From Gammaproteobacteria bacterium MFB021 (GTDB lineage: Bacteria; Pseudomonadota; Gammaproteobacteria; Pseudomonadales; Halomonadaceae), in contig JNVT01000030.1 in assembly GCA_000737985.1 (NCBI GenBank), forward strand, positions 40,001-104,000: a stretch of DNA of 64,000 nucleotides. The letters are read 5' to 3'. The translations under genes and the position numbers were made by a program. Shown here piece by piece: positions 9,669 to 17,930 of the stretch. Position 1 is the first letter of the stretch. Each line of letters opens with the position of its first letter. Under the pieces are notes generated by a model that was given only the letters and a program-made list of their open reading frames with translations, searched no databases and was not told the origin of the DNA.

Positions 9669-10153
9669 GCCGGGCCGGCGCCTCCCAGCCGCCGGCTGAC
9701 CGCGACGCACAGCCCCGCCCACACCAGCGCTTCCACGACCAGCGCCCAGGTGGCGATCTCTGCCCCGGCCAGCGCCGCGCCCGAGATATAGCTCAGCGGC
9801 CCGCCCACGGCACCGCACACGAGCGCCAGCCAGCGATGCGGCCACAGCCACACCAGGCAGTGGTGCAGGGTGGTGGCGAACAGCGGCCACAGCGCCCACA
9901 GCCATAGCGGCCAGCCCGCGGCCAGACGGATGCCGCCCAGGGCCACCAGGCTGCCGTCCACCACCATCCCGAGCAGCGCGAAGCCCAGCCACCAGCGCCA
10001 TTCACCGGGTCGTGCCAGCCAGCGCCAGTGGGCGCTCACAATCAGCCCCAGGGCGAGCAGCGCCGGTAGCGAGCCGCCCAGCACGCAGACGAACCAGCCG
10101 ACCTGAAAGGCCAGGGCGTTGAGCACCAGGGCGAGCGGGCGGCGCTGGCTCAT
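9659..10153 (-). CDS. DUF2878 family membrane protein
   Basis: This small (164-residue) and very hydrophobic protein has about five membrane helices and many Trp residues, matching the DUF2878 family. The function is unknown; family members typically sit beside cfa-like, DUF1365, FAD-oxidase and SDR genes as here, which suggests a role in the same membrane-lipid pathway. The ATG at 10153 (MSQRRPLAL) is preferred; a GTG six bases earlier is possible. It is the last gene of the merR-phrB operon and its end overlaps the convergent GGDEF-EAL gene by ten bases. Confidence 0.75.
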   Translation of the reverse strand: MSQRRPLALVLNALAFQVGWFVCVLGGSLPALLALGLIVSAHWRWLARPGEWRWWLGFALLGMVVDGSLVALGGIRLAAGWPLWLWALWPLFATTLHHCLVWLWPHRWLALVCGAVGGPLSYISGAALAGAEIATWALVVEALVWAGLCVAVSRRLGGAGPAQA

Positions 10154-10175
10154 GGCCACGCTACCGGCAGGCGCC

Positions 10176-11456
10176 TCACGGCTGCCCGCTGAGGGGCGCC
10201 CGGCGTGCGCCGGGCTTGGCCAGCAGCAGGTGGCAGGTGCCGATGGCGCGCTCGACGAAGCCGCCCTCGCAGTAGCACAGGTAGTAGCGCCACATGCGGA
10301 TGAAGCGCTCGTCGTAGCCCAGCTCGCGCACCCGCTCGAGGTTCGCCTCGAAGCGCTGGCGCCACTCGCGCAGGGTGCGGGCGTAGTGCAGGCCGATCTC
10401 GTCCAGGTCGAGCAGGTTGAGCTGGGTGTGGCGGCTCAGCGCGCTGAGGATGGCGGTGTGCGAGGGCAGGAAGCCGCCGGGGAAGATGTAGCGCTTGATG
10501 AAGTCCATCTCGCGCTTGGCCGCTTCGAAGCGCTGATCGCGGATGGTGATGCACTGCAGCAGGGCCAGGCCATCGTCAGTCAGCAGACGGTCGATGCAGC
10601 CGAGATAGGTATCCAGATACTGATGCCCCACCGCCTCGACCATCTCCACCGATACCAGGCGGTCGTAGCGCCCGGTGAGTGCGCGGTAATCCTCGCGCAG
10701 CAGGGTGATCTGTCCCTCCAGCCCGGCCTCGCGCACGCGCTCGGCGGTGTAGGCGTACTGGGCCTCGGAGATGGTGGTGGTGGTCACCCGGCAGCCGCGG
10801 GTGCGCGCGGCGTGGATCGCCAGGCCGCCCCAGCCGGTGCCGATCTCGAGCAGGTGGTGGTGGGGTTCGACCGCGAGCTTGTCGAGAATGAGGTCGAGCT
10901 TGTGGGTCGAGGCCTCCTCCAGAGTCGCCGCCGGATGCGGAAAGACGGCGCTGGAGTACATCCAGTGGTCGCGGTCGAGGAAAGTCGCGAACAGCTCGTT
11001 GCCGAGATCGTAATGCGCGGCGATATGCCGCCGCGCGCGCGTACTGGTGTTGCGCTGCAGGGCGTAGAGCGCGGCCAGCGCCCAGCGGCTGAAACGTGCG
11101 GTGCCGTTCTCCATGCCGGCGTTGACGCGTTCGACATTGCGCGCGAACAGGCGTACCAGCCCCACCAGGTCGTCGACCTCCCACTCGCCGTCCATGTAGG
11201 ACTCGGCCACGCCGACGGTGCCACCGAGGGCGAAACGTCGCCACACTGCGGCGCTGTGCACGCGCACGCAGAGCGTCAGGGTGTCGGCCGCGGCGGGATC
11301 ACCGCGCCCCAGGCGGTGTCGCTGGCCGCCTTCGTGGAGCGTGATCACGCCGCCGTCGAGCGCGTCCAGCGCCTTCAGGATGCGCGGCCGCAGCCAGCGC
11401 GACAGACGCGGCGCGTCGCGGCGCCGGTCGACGGTCGAGGAGGGGGCGGTGGTCAT
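10176..11456 (-). CDS. Cyclopropane-fatty-acyl-phospholipid synthase family methyltransferase
   Basis: This SAM-dependent methyltransferase of the CFA synthase family (426 residues) transfers a methyl or methylene group onto unsaturated phospholipid acyl chains. Motif I LLEIGTGWGGLAIHAA binds SAM, and YDLGNELFATFLD and HWMYSSA match the conserved CFA synthase region, as do IFPGGFLPS and FRWRxxFE-like C-terminal segments (REWRQRFEAN). The start ATG overlaps the stop of the DUF1365 gene as ATGA, so the genes are coupled. In this conserved neighbourhood (FAD oxidase, DUF1365, SDR, photolyase) homologues have been linked to methylated or furan fatty acids (UfaM type), so it may not be an ordinary cyclopropane synthase. 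Confidence 0.88.
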   Translation of the reverse strand: MTTAPSSTVDRRRDAPRLSRWLRPRILKALDALDGGVITLHEGGQRHRLGRGDPAAADTLTLCVRVHSAAVWRRFALGGTVGVAESYMDGEWEVDDLVGLVRLFARNVERVNAGMENGTARFSRWALAALYALQRNTSTRARRHIAAHYDLGNELFATFLDRDHWMYSSAVFPHPAATLEEASTHKLDLILDKLAVEPHHHLLEIGTGWGGLAIHAARTRGCRVTTTTISEAQYAYTAERVREAGLEGQITLLREDYRALTGRYDRLVSVEMVEAVGHQYLDTYLGCIDRLLTDDGLALLQCITIRDQRFEAAKREMDFIKRYIFPGGFLPSHTAILSALSRHTQLNLLDLDEIGLHYARTLREWRQRFEANLERVRELGYDERFIRMWRYYLCYCEGGFVERAIGTCHLLLAKPGARRAPLSGQP

Positions 11457-12262
11457 GGTGAATTCTGCTCTCGTCCTGGGTGATCGTGGATGGGGGTACG
11501 CTTGAGCCACAGCCTGAGCGCCTGCCAGTGGATCGCGGCGATCGTCTTCAGCGTCATCAGCGGATGGCGCAGCAGCTCGCCGACCAGCGCGCGGCGGGTC
11601 GCCGGCGCCAGGCTCAGGGTCAGGGTGGCGTCGAAATGCCGGGCCGCTTCGGCCCAGGTCTCCATGTGCATCAGCAGGCGCTCATCGGGGCGGTTGAAGC
11701 GCCAACGGTAGGTCATCGACATCGGGTTGAACGGCGATACGTGCAGGCGCTTGTCGAACTGCGCTTGGCACAGGTGGCGTGTGTCGTCGACCCGGCAGGC
11801 GTAGACCTGACGCTCGCCCCAGGGCGTGTTGGTGACCTCGCCGAGCACCGCACGCAGGCGCTCGTGGCGATCGTAGACGTAATAGAGCGTCAGCGGATTG
11901 AACAGCACCCCGAATAGACGCAGCTGGGTCAGCATGCGAATCGGTCCGTCCGTGATCTCATCCAGCTCTTCGCCCATCTCTTTGCCCAGTTCTTCGCCCA
12001 GTTCTTCGCGCAGCCGCTGGCGCACGGCCGCCGCCAGCGGCAGCGCGTGCGGCGCCAGGTAGTCCTCGCGGCGAAAGCGTGCCGGGGCGTAGCGCCGGGT
12101 GCCGAAGCCGGGAGTGCGGGCCAGTAGCGCCGGCAACTCGTCGAGATCGAGCCACAGCATCCACACCCGGTAGTCGAAACGGTGCTGGGTGGGGACGAAA
12201 CGGCGGTGGCGCAGCTGCCCGGTGGCGAGCCGGCTGTGCCAGCGGCGCGGGGCGGACGCCAT
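11453..12262 (-). CDS. DUF1365 family protein
   Basis: The 269-residue protein matches DUF1365, a family of unknown biochemistry almost always found between a CFA-like methyltransferase and a FAD-dependent amine oxidase-like gene. The N-terminal HSRLATGQLRHRRFVPTQHRFDYRVWMLWLDLDEL and FNPLTLYYVYD regions (here split in two for brevity) are the family hallmarks, and so is FNPMSMTYRWRF. Residues about 88-103 hold a charged repeat (EELGEELGKEMGEELDE) encoded by four 12-bp DNA units at 11956-12003. Overlaps on both sides (ATGA with cfa, TGATG with the FAD gene) show tight translational coupling. Confidence 0.85.
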   Translation of the reverse strand: MASAPRRWHSRLATGQLRHRRFVPTQHRFDYRVWMLWLDLDELPALLARTPGFGTRRYAPARFRREDYLAPHALPLAAAVRQRLREELGEELGKEMGEELDEITDGPIRMLTQLRLFGVLFNPLTLYYVYDRHERLRAVLGEVTNTPWGERQVYACRVDDTRHLCQAQFDKRLHVSPFNPMSMTYRWRFNRPDERLLMHMETWAEAARHFDATLTLSLAPATRRALVGELLRHPLMTLKTIAAIHWQALRLWLKRTPIHDHPGREQNSP

Positions 12263-13611
12263 CAGGCCACCTCACTGCCGGCAGGACGGGCGGCGCGCGG
12301 CGTCGGTGCGGCGGCGGCACCGTCGATCGCCTGGGCCACACGCCAGGCGCTCCACACCCCATCCTCGTGGAAGCCGTTGCGCCAGTAGGCGCCGCAGAAG
12401 TGGGTCCGGCGCGCCGGCTGGGAGATGTCGGCGAAGCGTGTCTGGGCGTGCTGGGCGGCCAGGGTGAACTGCGGGTGAGCGTAGTCGAAGCGCGCCAGGA
12501 TCTGCGCCGGATCGATCCGCGCCTCGTCGTTGAGGGTGACGCAGAAGGTGGTCTCGCTCTCCAGCCGCTGGAGGATGTTCATGTTGTAGGTCACCGGCAC
12601 GCAGGCCTCGGCATCGCGCCCGTCGAGGCGGTAGTTCCAGCTCGCCCAGGCGCGGCGCCGGCGTGGCAGCAGACGGGTGTCGGTATGCAGCACCACGCGG
12701 TTGCTGGCGTAGCCGATGGCACCGAGGATGTCGCGTTCGGCGGCGGTGGCCGTCTCGCCCAGCATCGCCAGCGCTTGATCGCTGTGGCAGGCGAGTACCA
12801 CCTGATCGAAGCGCGCCTCGCCTTGGGGACTGGTCAGCGTCACGCCGTCGGCATCGCGGTGCAGCGCGGTCACCGGGCTTCGCAGGTGGACCCGCTCGCG
12901 GTAGGGCGCGATCAGCGGGTCGATATAGCGTCGCGAGCCGCCGCTGACGGTGTACCACTGTGGGCGGTCGTTGACCGACAGCAGGCCGTGGTGATGAAAG
13001 AAGCGAATGAAGAAGCGCGCGGGAAAGGCGCGCATGCCGGCCTCGCTGGCGGACCAGATAGCCCCGCCCATGGGCAGCAGATAGCGGCGGCGGAAGTCCT
13101 CGCCGTAGCCGCCGGTCTCGAGGTACTCGTCCAGGCTCAGCTCGGGGGGCAGGCGGTCCTGCTCGAAATCGCGGATGGCGCGGCGATTGAAGCGCAGGAT
13201 GTCCGCCAGCATGCGATGAAAGCGCGGGCGCAGCAGGTTGCGCCGCTGGGCGAACAGGGTGGCCAGGGTATGGCCATTGTACTCGAAGTCGCGCCCGCTC
13301 TCGTGCACCGAAAAGCTCATCTCGGTGGGCTGGGCGGCCACGCCGAGCGAGGCCAGCAGCGCCTGGAAGTGGGGGTAGGTGCGATCGTTGAAGACGATGA
13401 ACCCGGTGTCGATGGCGTATTCGCGCCCGGCGTGCTCGACGTCGACGGTGGCGGTGTGGCCGCCCAGGCGCTCACCGGCTTCGTAGAGCGTCACCTGGTG
13501 GCGCCGCGATAGATAGTGGGCCGCGGCCATGCCGGCGATGCCACCACCGATCACGGCGATACGCTGCCCCGCCGGGCCAGGCGACGCGATAGGGCTATCC
13601 AGCTCGCTCAT
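12262..13611 (-). CDS. FAD-dependent amine oxidase-like oxidoreductase
   Basis: This 449-residue flavoprotein has an N-terminal Rossmann dinucleotide motif AVIGGGIAGMAAAHYL (residues 19-34), the E-x7-GG pattern EAGERLGGHT, and the YAIDTGFIVFNDRTYPHF block typical of the NAD/FAD-binding (COG2907) proteins found beside DUF1365 and cfa genes. It presumably oxidises or desaturates a lipid acyl chain. UfaD/UfaO-type steps in furan fatty-acid synthesis are a reasonable model but not proven here. The gene overlaps its neighbours at both ends by one and four bases. Confidence 0.85.
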   Translation of the reverse strand: MSELDSPIASPGPAGQRIAVIGGGIAGMAAAHYLSRRHQVTLYEAGERLGGHTATVDVEHAGREYAIDTGFIVFNDRTYPHFQALLASLGVAAQPTEMSFSVHESGRDFEYNGHTLATLFAQRRNLLRPRFHRMLADILRFNRRAIRDFEQDRLPPELSLDEYLETGGYGEDFRRRYLLPMGGAIWSASEAGMRAFPARFFIRFFHHHGLLSVNDRPQWYTVSGGSRRYIDPLIAPYRERVHLRSPVTALHRDADGVTLTSPQGEARFDQVVLACHSDQALAMLGETATAAERDILGAIGYASNRVVLHTDTRLLPRRRRAWASWNYRLDGRDAEACVPVTYNMNILQRLESETTFCVTLNDEARIDPAQILARFDYAHPQFTLAAQHAQTRFADISQPARRTHFCGAYWRNGFHEDGVWSAWRVAQAIDGAAAAPTPRAARPAGSEVA

Positions 13612-14399
13612 GCTTCGCCTCCGTCACGCTCGCGGCCGGCGATACGCAGACCGAAACGGCGCCGCAGGGCCGGCGGCAGCACACCCAGCGCCTTGACCAG
13701 ATAGGTGAAGCGGCGCGGGAAGTGAATGTCCAGGCGCCGCTTGGCCAGCCCCTCGACGATGTACTCGGCGGCGCGTTCGGCGCTGATCTGCATCGGCATC
13801 GAGAAGTCGTTGCGCGCGGTCAGCGGCGTCTCGACGAAGCCCGGGTGGATCACGCTGACGTCGATGCGTTCCGCCGCCAGATCGAGACGCAGCGACTCCA
13901 GGAAGTGCGAGATCGCCGCCTTGGAGGCGCCATAGGCCTCGGCGCGCGGTAGCGGCAGATAGGCGGAAGCGCTGGAGACCGCGGCGAGCAGCGGCGCCTG
14001 GGTGCGCCCCTCGGCACGCCGCAGCAGCGGCAGTGCGGCGTCGATGGCGTAGAGGGTGCCCTGGAAGTTGGTGGCGAAGACGCGCTCGACCAGCTCGACA
14101 TCGAACTCGCGCACATCGACGTACTCGCAGGTGCCGGCGTTGAGCAGGGCGATATCCAGCCCACCGAAGGCCTCCTCGATCGCCGCGCCGGCGCGCCGGG
14201 TCGCGGCGCGATCGGTGAGATCGGCGGGCACCACCAGGGCATCGGGATAACCCGCGGCCAGCGCCTGGAGCGCCTCCTCACGGCGCGCGGTGAGCGCCAC
14301 CCGGTGGCCGTCGGCGAGCAGGCGCTTGGCCAGCGCCTCGCCGATACCGGAGGTGGCGCCGGTCAACCAGATGCGTTGGGTTCCGGGTAGGCTGGCCAT
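13608..14399 (-). CDS. Short-chain dehydrogenase/reductase (SDR)
   Basis: This is a 263-residue classical SDR. The NAD(P)-binding motif TGATSGIG (13-20) is followed by Arg residues (TARREEAL), which suggests NADP(H). The catalytic set is visible as SSASAY, then YGASK. It sits in the same minus-strand lipid operon and overlaps the FAD oxidase gene by an ATGA. Its substrate is unknown; a lipid carbonyl or hydroxyl group is the contextual guess. The C-terminal FPRRFTYLVKALGVLPPALR is hydrophobic and may touch the membrane. Confidence 0.87.
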   Translation of the reverse strand: MASLPGTQRIWLTGATSGIGEALAKRLLADGHRVALTARREEALQALAAGYPDALVVPADLTDRAATRRAGAAIEEAFGGLDIALLNAGTCEYVDVREFDVELVERVFATNFQGTLYAIDAALPLLRRAEGRTQAPLLAAVSSASAYLPLPRAEAYGASKAAISHFLESLRLDLAAERIDVSVIHPGFVETPLTARNDFSMPMQISAERAAEYIVEGLAKRRLDIHFPRRFTYLVKALGVLPPALRRRFGLRIAGRERDGGEA

Positions 14400-14429
14400 G
14401 GTCTCTCCCTGCTCTCTTCAATCGTCGAT

Positions 14430-14445
14430 GTCGCACCGGTGCGAC
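14430..14445. other. 16-bp perfect palindrome between SDR and SnoaL-like genes
   Basis: GTCGCACCGGTGCGAC is a perfect inverted repeat in the only sizeable gap (60 bases) inside the operon. It has no T run, so it is not a standard terminator; it could be an operator or an mRNA-processing hairpin. Confidence 0.5.
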
Positions 14446-14459
14446 GTTCTCGCCTCGAC

Positions 14460-14903
14460 CTAGATGCGCTGCTTGATCCGGCGCACGACCCAGCCGATCA
14501 GCGGCAGCTGCTCGTAGAGCATCTCGCCGACGTCGTAGTAGTCGCGGTGGCGGCAGACCCGCTGATCGCGCCAGGTGAGGTGTGAACACCCGGCCACGCT
14601 CAAGGTACGTCCGCCGCGCACTTTTGGATGCGCATAGTGCATCGTCCACTCGAGAAAGCAGCGCTGGTCCAGCACGTGCTGCTGGCGAAAGTCGAAGTGG
14701 CAGTGGCTGACCTCGGCCATCAGTTCGCGGTAGTAGGCCATGACTGCGCGCCGGCCGACGTGGTGATGCAGCGGGTCGGTGAAGTCCACGTCGTCGCTGT
14801 AGCACTCGGCGAGTGCCGTCAGCCCCTCCTGAGTCAGCGGCTGGAACAGGCTGCGAAAGTGAGCGATCGCTTCGGCGCTAGGGCCTGCGGATGATGCTGT
14901 CAT
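14460..14903 (-). CDS. SnoaL-like/NTF2-fold protein
   Basis: This 147-residue alpha+beta protein has the NTF2/SnoaL pattern: an N-terminal helix (HFRSLFQPLTQEGLTALAECYS), then DDVDFTDPLHHHVGRRAV, beta strands FDFRQQHVLDQRCFLEWTM, and a C-terminal DYYDVGEMLYEQLP. The start ATG at 14903 has GGGAGCG upstream. SnoaL-like proteins of this kind accompany SDR, FAD and cfa genes in the photo-oxidative stress (ChrR-type) clusters of other proteobacteria. The function is unknown; it may be a small isomerase/hydratase or a binding protein. Confidence 0.82.
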   Translation of the reverse strand: MTASSAGPSAEAIAHFRSLFQPLTQEGLTALAECYSDDVDFTDPLHHHVGRRAVMAYYRELMAEVSHCHFDFRQQHVLDQRCFLEWTMHYAHPKVRGGRTLSVAGCSHLTWRDQRVCRHRDYYDVGEMLYEQLPLIGWVVRRIKQRI

Positions 14904-14964
14904 GGCACGCTCCCGGTGGGTGGCCGCGCCGGCCACAGGCGCGCCGGGCGCCGCCGAAGGGCGC

Positions 14965-16380
14965 TCAGTCGAGCTCCTTGAACGCGTCCAGGGCGCGCTG
15001 ACGGGCACGCTTGTGATCGACGATGGCCTGGGGGTAGCCGGTGTCGCGGCGCTCGCTGGCGCTGGGCTGGTGACGCGACTTGACCGGCAACTCGGCCAGT
15101 TCCGGCACCCAGCGGGCGATGAACTCGCCCTCCGGATCGAAGCGCTGTGACTGGGTGATCGGGTTGAAGATGCGGAAATAGGGCGCGGCGTCGGTGCCGG
15201 TGGAGGCCGCCCACTGCCAGCCGCCGTTGTTGGAGGCGAAGTCGCCGTCGACCAGGTGCGCCATGAAGAACGCCTCACCGCGGCGCCAGTCGAGCAGCAG
15301 ATGCTTGCTCAGAAACATCGCCGTGAGCATGCGCAGACGGTTGTGCATCCAGCCGGTGGCCACTAGCTGACGCATCGCAGCGTCGACCAGCGGAAAACCG
15401 GTCTTGCCCTCGCACCAGGCCTCGAAGTCGGCGTCGCTGTGGCGCCACTTGAGCTTGGCGGTATGGGTCTGGAACGGCTGATGCAGGCAGATATACGGGA
15501 AGCCCACCGCCACATGCTGGTAGAACTCGCGCCAGATCAGTTCGCTTGTCCAGCTCTTGAGACCGGCATCGCCGTCGGCCAGATGGCCGCCGTTGTTGGC
15601 CATCACCGCCTGCAGGCACTGGCGATGCGAGATCATGCCGGTGGCGAGGTAGGCCGAGAGTTCACTGGTGCCGGCGAGGGCGGGAAAGTCGCGGTCGGTG
15701 GCGTAGCGGCGAGCTCGCGCGTCGAGAAATCGCTCCAGCTTGTCCGCCGCGGCGTCCTGCCCGGCGACCCAGGTATGCGCATCGACCACGGCGGAGCGGT
15801 CCGCCTCGGGGAGTGCCGGAATGGCGTTGCGGGTCAGCGAGAGCGCGCGCTGGCGCGTTGGGGTCTCGCGCAGGGCCAGCTGTTCGGCGGTGACCCGTTG
15901 ATGCCAGGCCTTGGCGAACGGCGTGAACACCTTGTAGTAGTCGCCCTGGCCGGTCAGCAGCTCACCCGGCTCGAAGGCGATATGGTCGGTGTAGTCGTGG
16001 ACCACGATACCGGCCTGGTGTAATTGCTCGCTCACTGTGGCGTCGCGCTGACGCTCGTCGAGGGGGTATTCGCGATTGAAGTGCAGGGCGGCAATATCGT
16101 GCTCATTCACGATCTCCTTGAGCACCTTGGGCGCCCGGGAGAAGTCGCCGATATCACGATAGAGCAGCGGGATATTGAGTGCGTCCAGAGCGTCGCTCAG
16201 GGCGCGTACACCGCGATGGATGAATTCGATCTTGTTGGCGCCGTGCTGGTGGCGGCGCCACTGCTCACGGCAGGCGAGAAAGACGCCGATCACCGGGCCG
16301 CGCTGGGCGGCGGCGCTCAGCGCGGTGTTGTCGAGGGTGCGCAGATCGTTACGGAACCACACCAGCTGCAGATCGGACAT
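14965..16380 (-). CDS. phrB: Deoxyribodipyrimidine photolyase
   Basis: This enzyme uses blue light to split cyclobutane pyrimidine dimers. The 471-residue protein has the N-terminal antenna-binding alpha/beta domain (LQLVWFRNDLRTLDN) and the C-terminal FAD domain with YLATGMISHRQC, WTSELIWREFYQHV, AMRQLVATGWMHNRLRM and the DGDFASNNGGWQWAASTGTD loop, all typical of class I CPD photolyases. I start at the ATG at 16380 because AAGGAAG precedes it; a GTG two codons upstream is the alternative. It follows the MerR regulator gene by 51 bases, so transcription from the merR side would produce both. Confidence 0.95.
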   Translation of the reverse strand: MSDLQLVWFRNDLRTLDNTALSAAAQRGPVIGVFLACREQWRRHQHGANKIEFIHRGVRALSDALDALNIPLLYRDIGDFSRAPKVLKEIVNEHDIAALHFNREYPLDERQRDATVSEQLHQAGIVVHDYTDHIAFEPGELLTGQGDYYKVFTPFAKAWHQRVTAEQLALRETPTRQRALSLTRNAIPALPEADRSAVVDAHTWVAGQDAAADKLERFLDARARRYATDRDFPALAGTSELSAYLATGMISHRQCLQAVMANNGGHLADGDAGLKSWTSELIWREFYQHVAVGFPYICLHQPFQTHTAKLKWRHSDADFEAWCEGKTGFPLVDAAMRQLVATGWMHNRLRMLTAMFLSKHLLLDWRRGEAFFMAHLVDGDFASNNGGWQWAASTGTDAAPYFRIFNPITQSQRFDPEGEFIARWVPELAELPVKSRHQPSASERRDTGYPQAIVDHKRARQRALDAFKELD

Positions 16381-16431
16381 GGGCACTTCCTTGTGGCCAT
16401 CTCGAGGGAGCGGTCGCCGGGGAGACCGCGC

Positions 16432-17349
16432 TCAGTCTTCGTTGTCGACGATCGAGCGCAGTCGGCTGAGTGCCTGGGTGGTGTCTTCGCCCAGCACCGC
16501 GACCTCGGTGTTCTCGAAGTCGCTGACGCGAATGCGCGCCACGGGCCCTACCAAGCAAACCGGCACGTCGCTCTGTTCGGCCAGTCGCGGCAGCTGGCGG
16601 CGCACCAGGTCGCTGCGCTCGGCCTGGCCGCTGGCGAGCAGCACCGCCTTGATGCCGAGCCGGTCGACCGCCATCGGCAGCTCGCTCAAGGCGACTTCGC
16701 CGTCGATCAGTTGAATGCGGTAACCCGCCGCCGAAGCCGCCAGCGCCATCAGCATGGCCCAGAAGCCACTGGTGTCGTCGGGCAGACGCGCGATCAGCAG
16801 CTCGCCGCCGCTGTTGGTCTGGTTGGCATGGTAAAGACGGGTACCAATGCGCGTACGCAGGAAGGTCTCGAGCAGGCGCCGCTGCAGGGTGGCGCCGAAC
16901 TGGTCGCCCCAGCGCTCTTCCAGCTGCTGGATGGTGGGCTGCCACAGTTCGGCGATGCACAGCCCCACCGGGTAGAGCGCCAGGCTCTGATTGAACAGTG
17001 TCTCGAGGCGCGCCATGTCGAGGGCGTCGACCGCGTGGATCACGTGTTGACGCTGGCTCGACCAGTCACCCATCTGCGGTGCCGGAGTTTCGACCGTTTC
17101 GGGCTGGTCGAGCAGCTCGCGCACCTGACTGACGGGGACGCCGCGGTTGAGCCACTGCAGAATGCGTTCGACGCGCTCGATATCGTCGCGGGCATAGAGA
17201 CGGTGGCCCTTGGGCGTGCGCTGTGGCCGAATCAGGCCGTAGCGACGCTCCCAGGCGCGCAGCGTCACGGAGTTGACGCCAGTGAGACGCGACACTTCGC
17301 GAATGGGGTAGAGCGGCGCGGCGTTGGATTCCATAGCCTTGTAACTCAT
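16432..17349 (-). CDS. MerR-family LitR/CarH-like regulator lacking B12-ligand residues (class II LitR type)
   Basis: The 305-residue protein has an N-terminal MerR helix-turn-helix (residues 14-75, YPIREVSRLTGVNSVTLRAW ERRYG), a four-helix cap domain (about 95-175) and a Rossmann-like domain (about 182-300), the architecture of the CarH/LitR photoreceptors. Where light sensors carry Wx9EH, this protein has Trp147, nine residues, then Arg157-Arg158. The DxHxxG cobalamin-binding histidine is also replaced (the region reads LPDDTSGFW). It therefore probably does not bind adenosylcobalamin, like the class II LitR proteins (PplR) of Pseudomonas putida. The start ATG has AGGAGG six bases upstream. 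It heads the photolyase and lipid operon. Confidence 0.88.
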   Translation of the reverse strand: MSYKAMESNAAPLYPIREVSRLTGVNSVTLRAWERRYGLIRPQRTPKGHRLYARDDIERVERILQWLNRGVPVSQVRELLDQPETVETPAPQMGDWSSQRQHVIHAVDALDMARLETLFNQSLALYPVGLCIAELWQPTIQQLEERWGDQFGATLQRRLLETFLRTRIGTRLYHANQTNSGGELLIARLPDDTSGFWAMLMALAASAAGYRIQLIDGEVALSELPMAVDRLGIKAVLLASGQAERSDLVRRQLPRLAEQSDVPVCLVGPVARIRVSDFENTEVAVLGEDTTQALSRLRSIVDNED

Positions 17350-17637
17350 GCAAGTCCTCCTGCGAGGTCTCTGCGTGCGCCATCTCGTCGAATCGAACGC
17401 TTATCGATACTGCAGGTCGTCACCACGGAGCTTCGGGTCCACTTACGCTAATTGATTGCTTAAACACGGTTTACCAATTCTGCCCTGCTGCTCCGGCGAC
17501 GTCACCTGGGTTTGCCGACGAATCGGTCGTGGTCTCTCGTCGTTCCCTCTTGGTGAGGCGAGGGACGCGATCTCTTGAGTTCATCGGCTCCGGCGAGACG
17601 GCATTGATGTCCATGGCTCAAGCATGGGTGAATACAT

Positions 17638-17661
17638 TGTACGCTTCAAGCGATTTGTACA
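17638..17661. promoter_or_regulatory. Candidate LitR/PplR operator: TGTACG-N12-TGTACA
   Basis: Two hexamers, TGTACG (17638-17643) and TGTACA (17656-17661), are separated by exactly 12 bases. This matches, with one mismatch, the direct repeat T(G/A)TACA-N12-TGTA(C/T)A that I recall for the class II LitR protein PplR1 of P. putida at light-induced promoters. On both strands TTGTAC and TACAAT (spacing 15) resemble suboptimal -35/-10 boxes, as expected for MerR-type activation. It lies 289 bases from merR and 270 from the epimerase. Confidence 0.55.
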
Positions 17662-17897
17662 ATTTTAATGTAATACGCAAGCGTCGTGCACCCGTCGGCG
17701 CGCGCGGATATCCGGCGCTGCGGTGATACGGCGACGGTCGACCGGTGTGGGCAAGGCGGTGCTCATGGGGCAAGCTATTCATTGGGGGCGATGTTCGCAA
17801 AGCCACCCGGCGCGGAGCGCTGTCGCCCCGGCTGGATCGGTGCCGAGGCATTTGCTGGATGACGCAGCGCGTCGCTGGCGCTGCTATGCTGGGTGCA

Positions 17898-17917
17898 TTG
17901 TACAACATTCGTATAAC
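17898..17917 (+). promoter_or_regulatory. Possible promoter -10 with single TGTACA site before the epimerase
   Basis: TATAAC (17912-17917) lies 13 bases before the start codon, and TGTACA (17899-17904) lies in the position of the spacer. No good -35 box is visible and no second hexamer at N12 spacing is present. Confidence 0.3.
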
Positions 17918-17930
17918 TGAGGTCAGAGCC

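Larger units (their letters stand above)
17350..17930. other. 581-bp divergent intergenic control region (merR-phrB operon / epimerase)
   Basis: No convincing gene lies here. It holds a short inverted repeat TAAACacgGTTTA (17461-17473), an AT-rich patch at 17630-17680 with a TGTACR direct repeat, and a second single TGTACA at 17899-17904 just before the epimerase gene. The AT-rich stretch stands out from the surrounding high GC. Confidence 0.6.

Noticed and set aside
14430..14445. Palindrome taken as an internal terminator of the phrB operon
   Set aside because: No T run follows, so intrinsic termination is not supported.
17529..17726. 65-codon open frame in the merR/epimerase intergenic region
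   Set aside because: No ribosome-binding site, no family resemblance, and it runs through the candidate operator.
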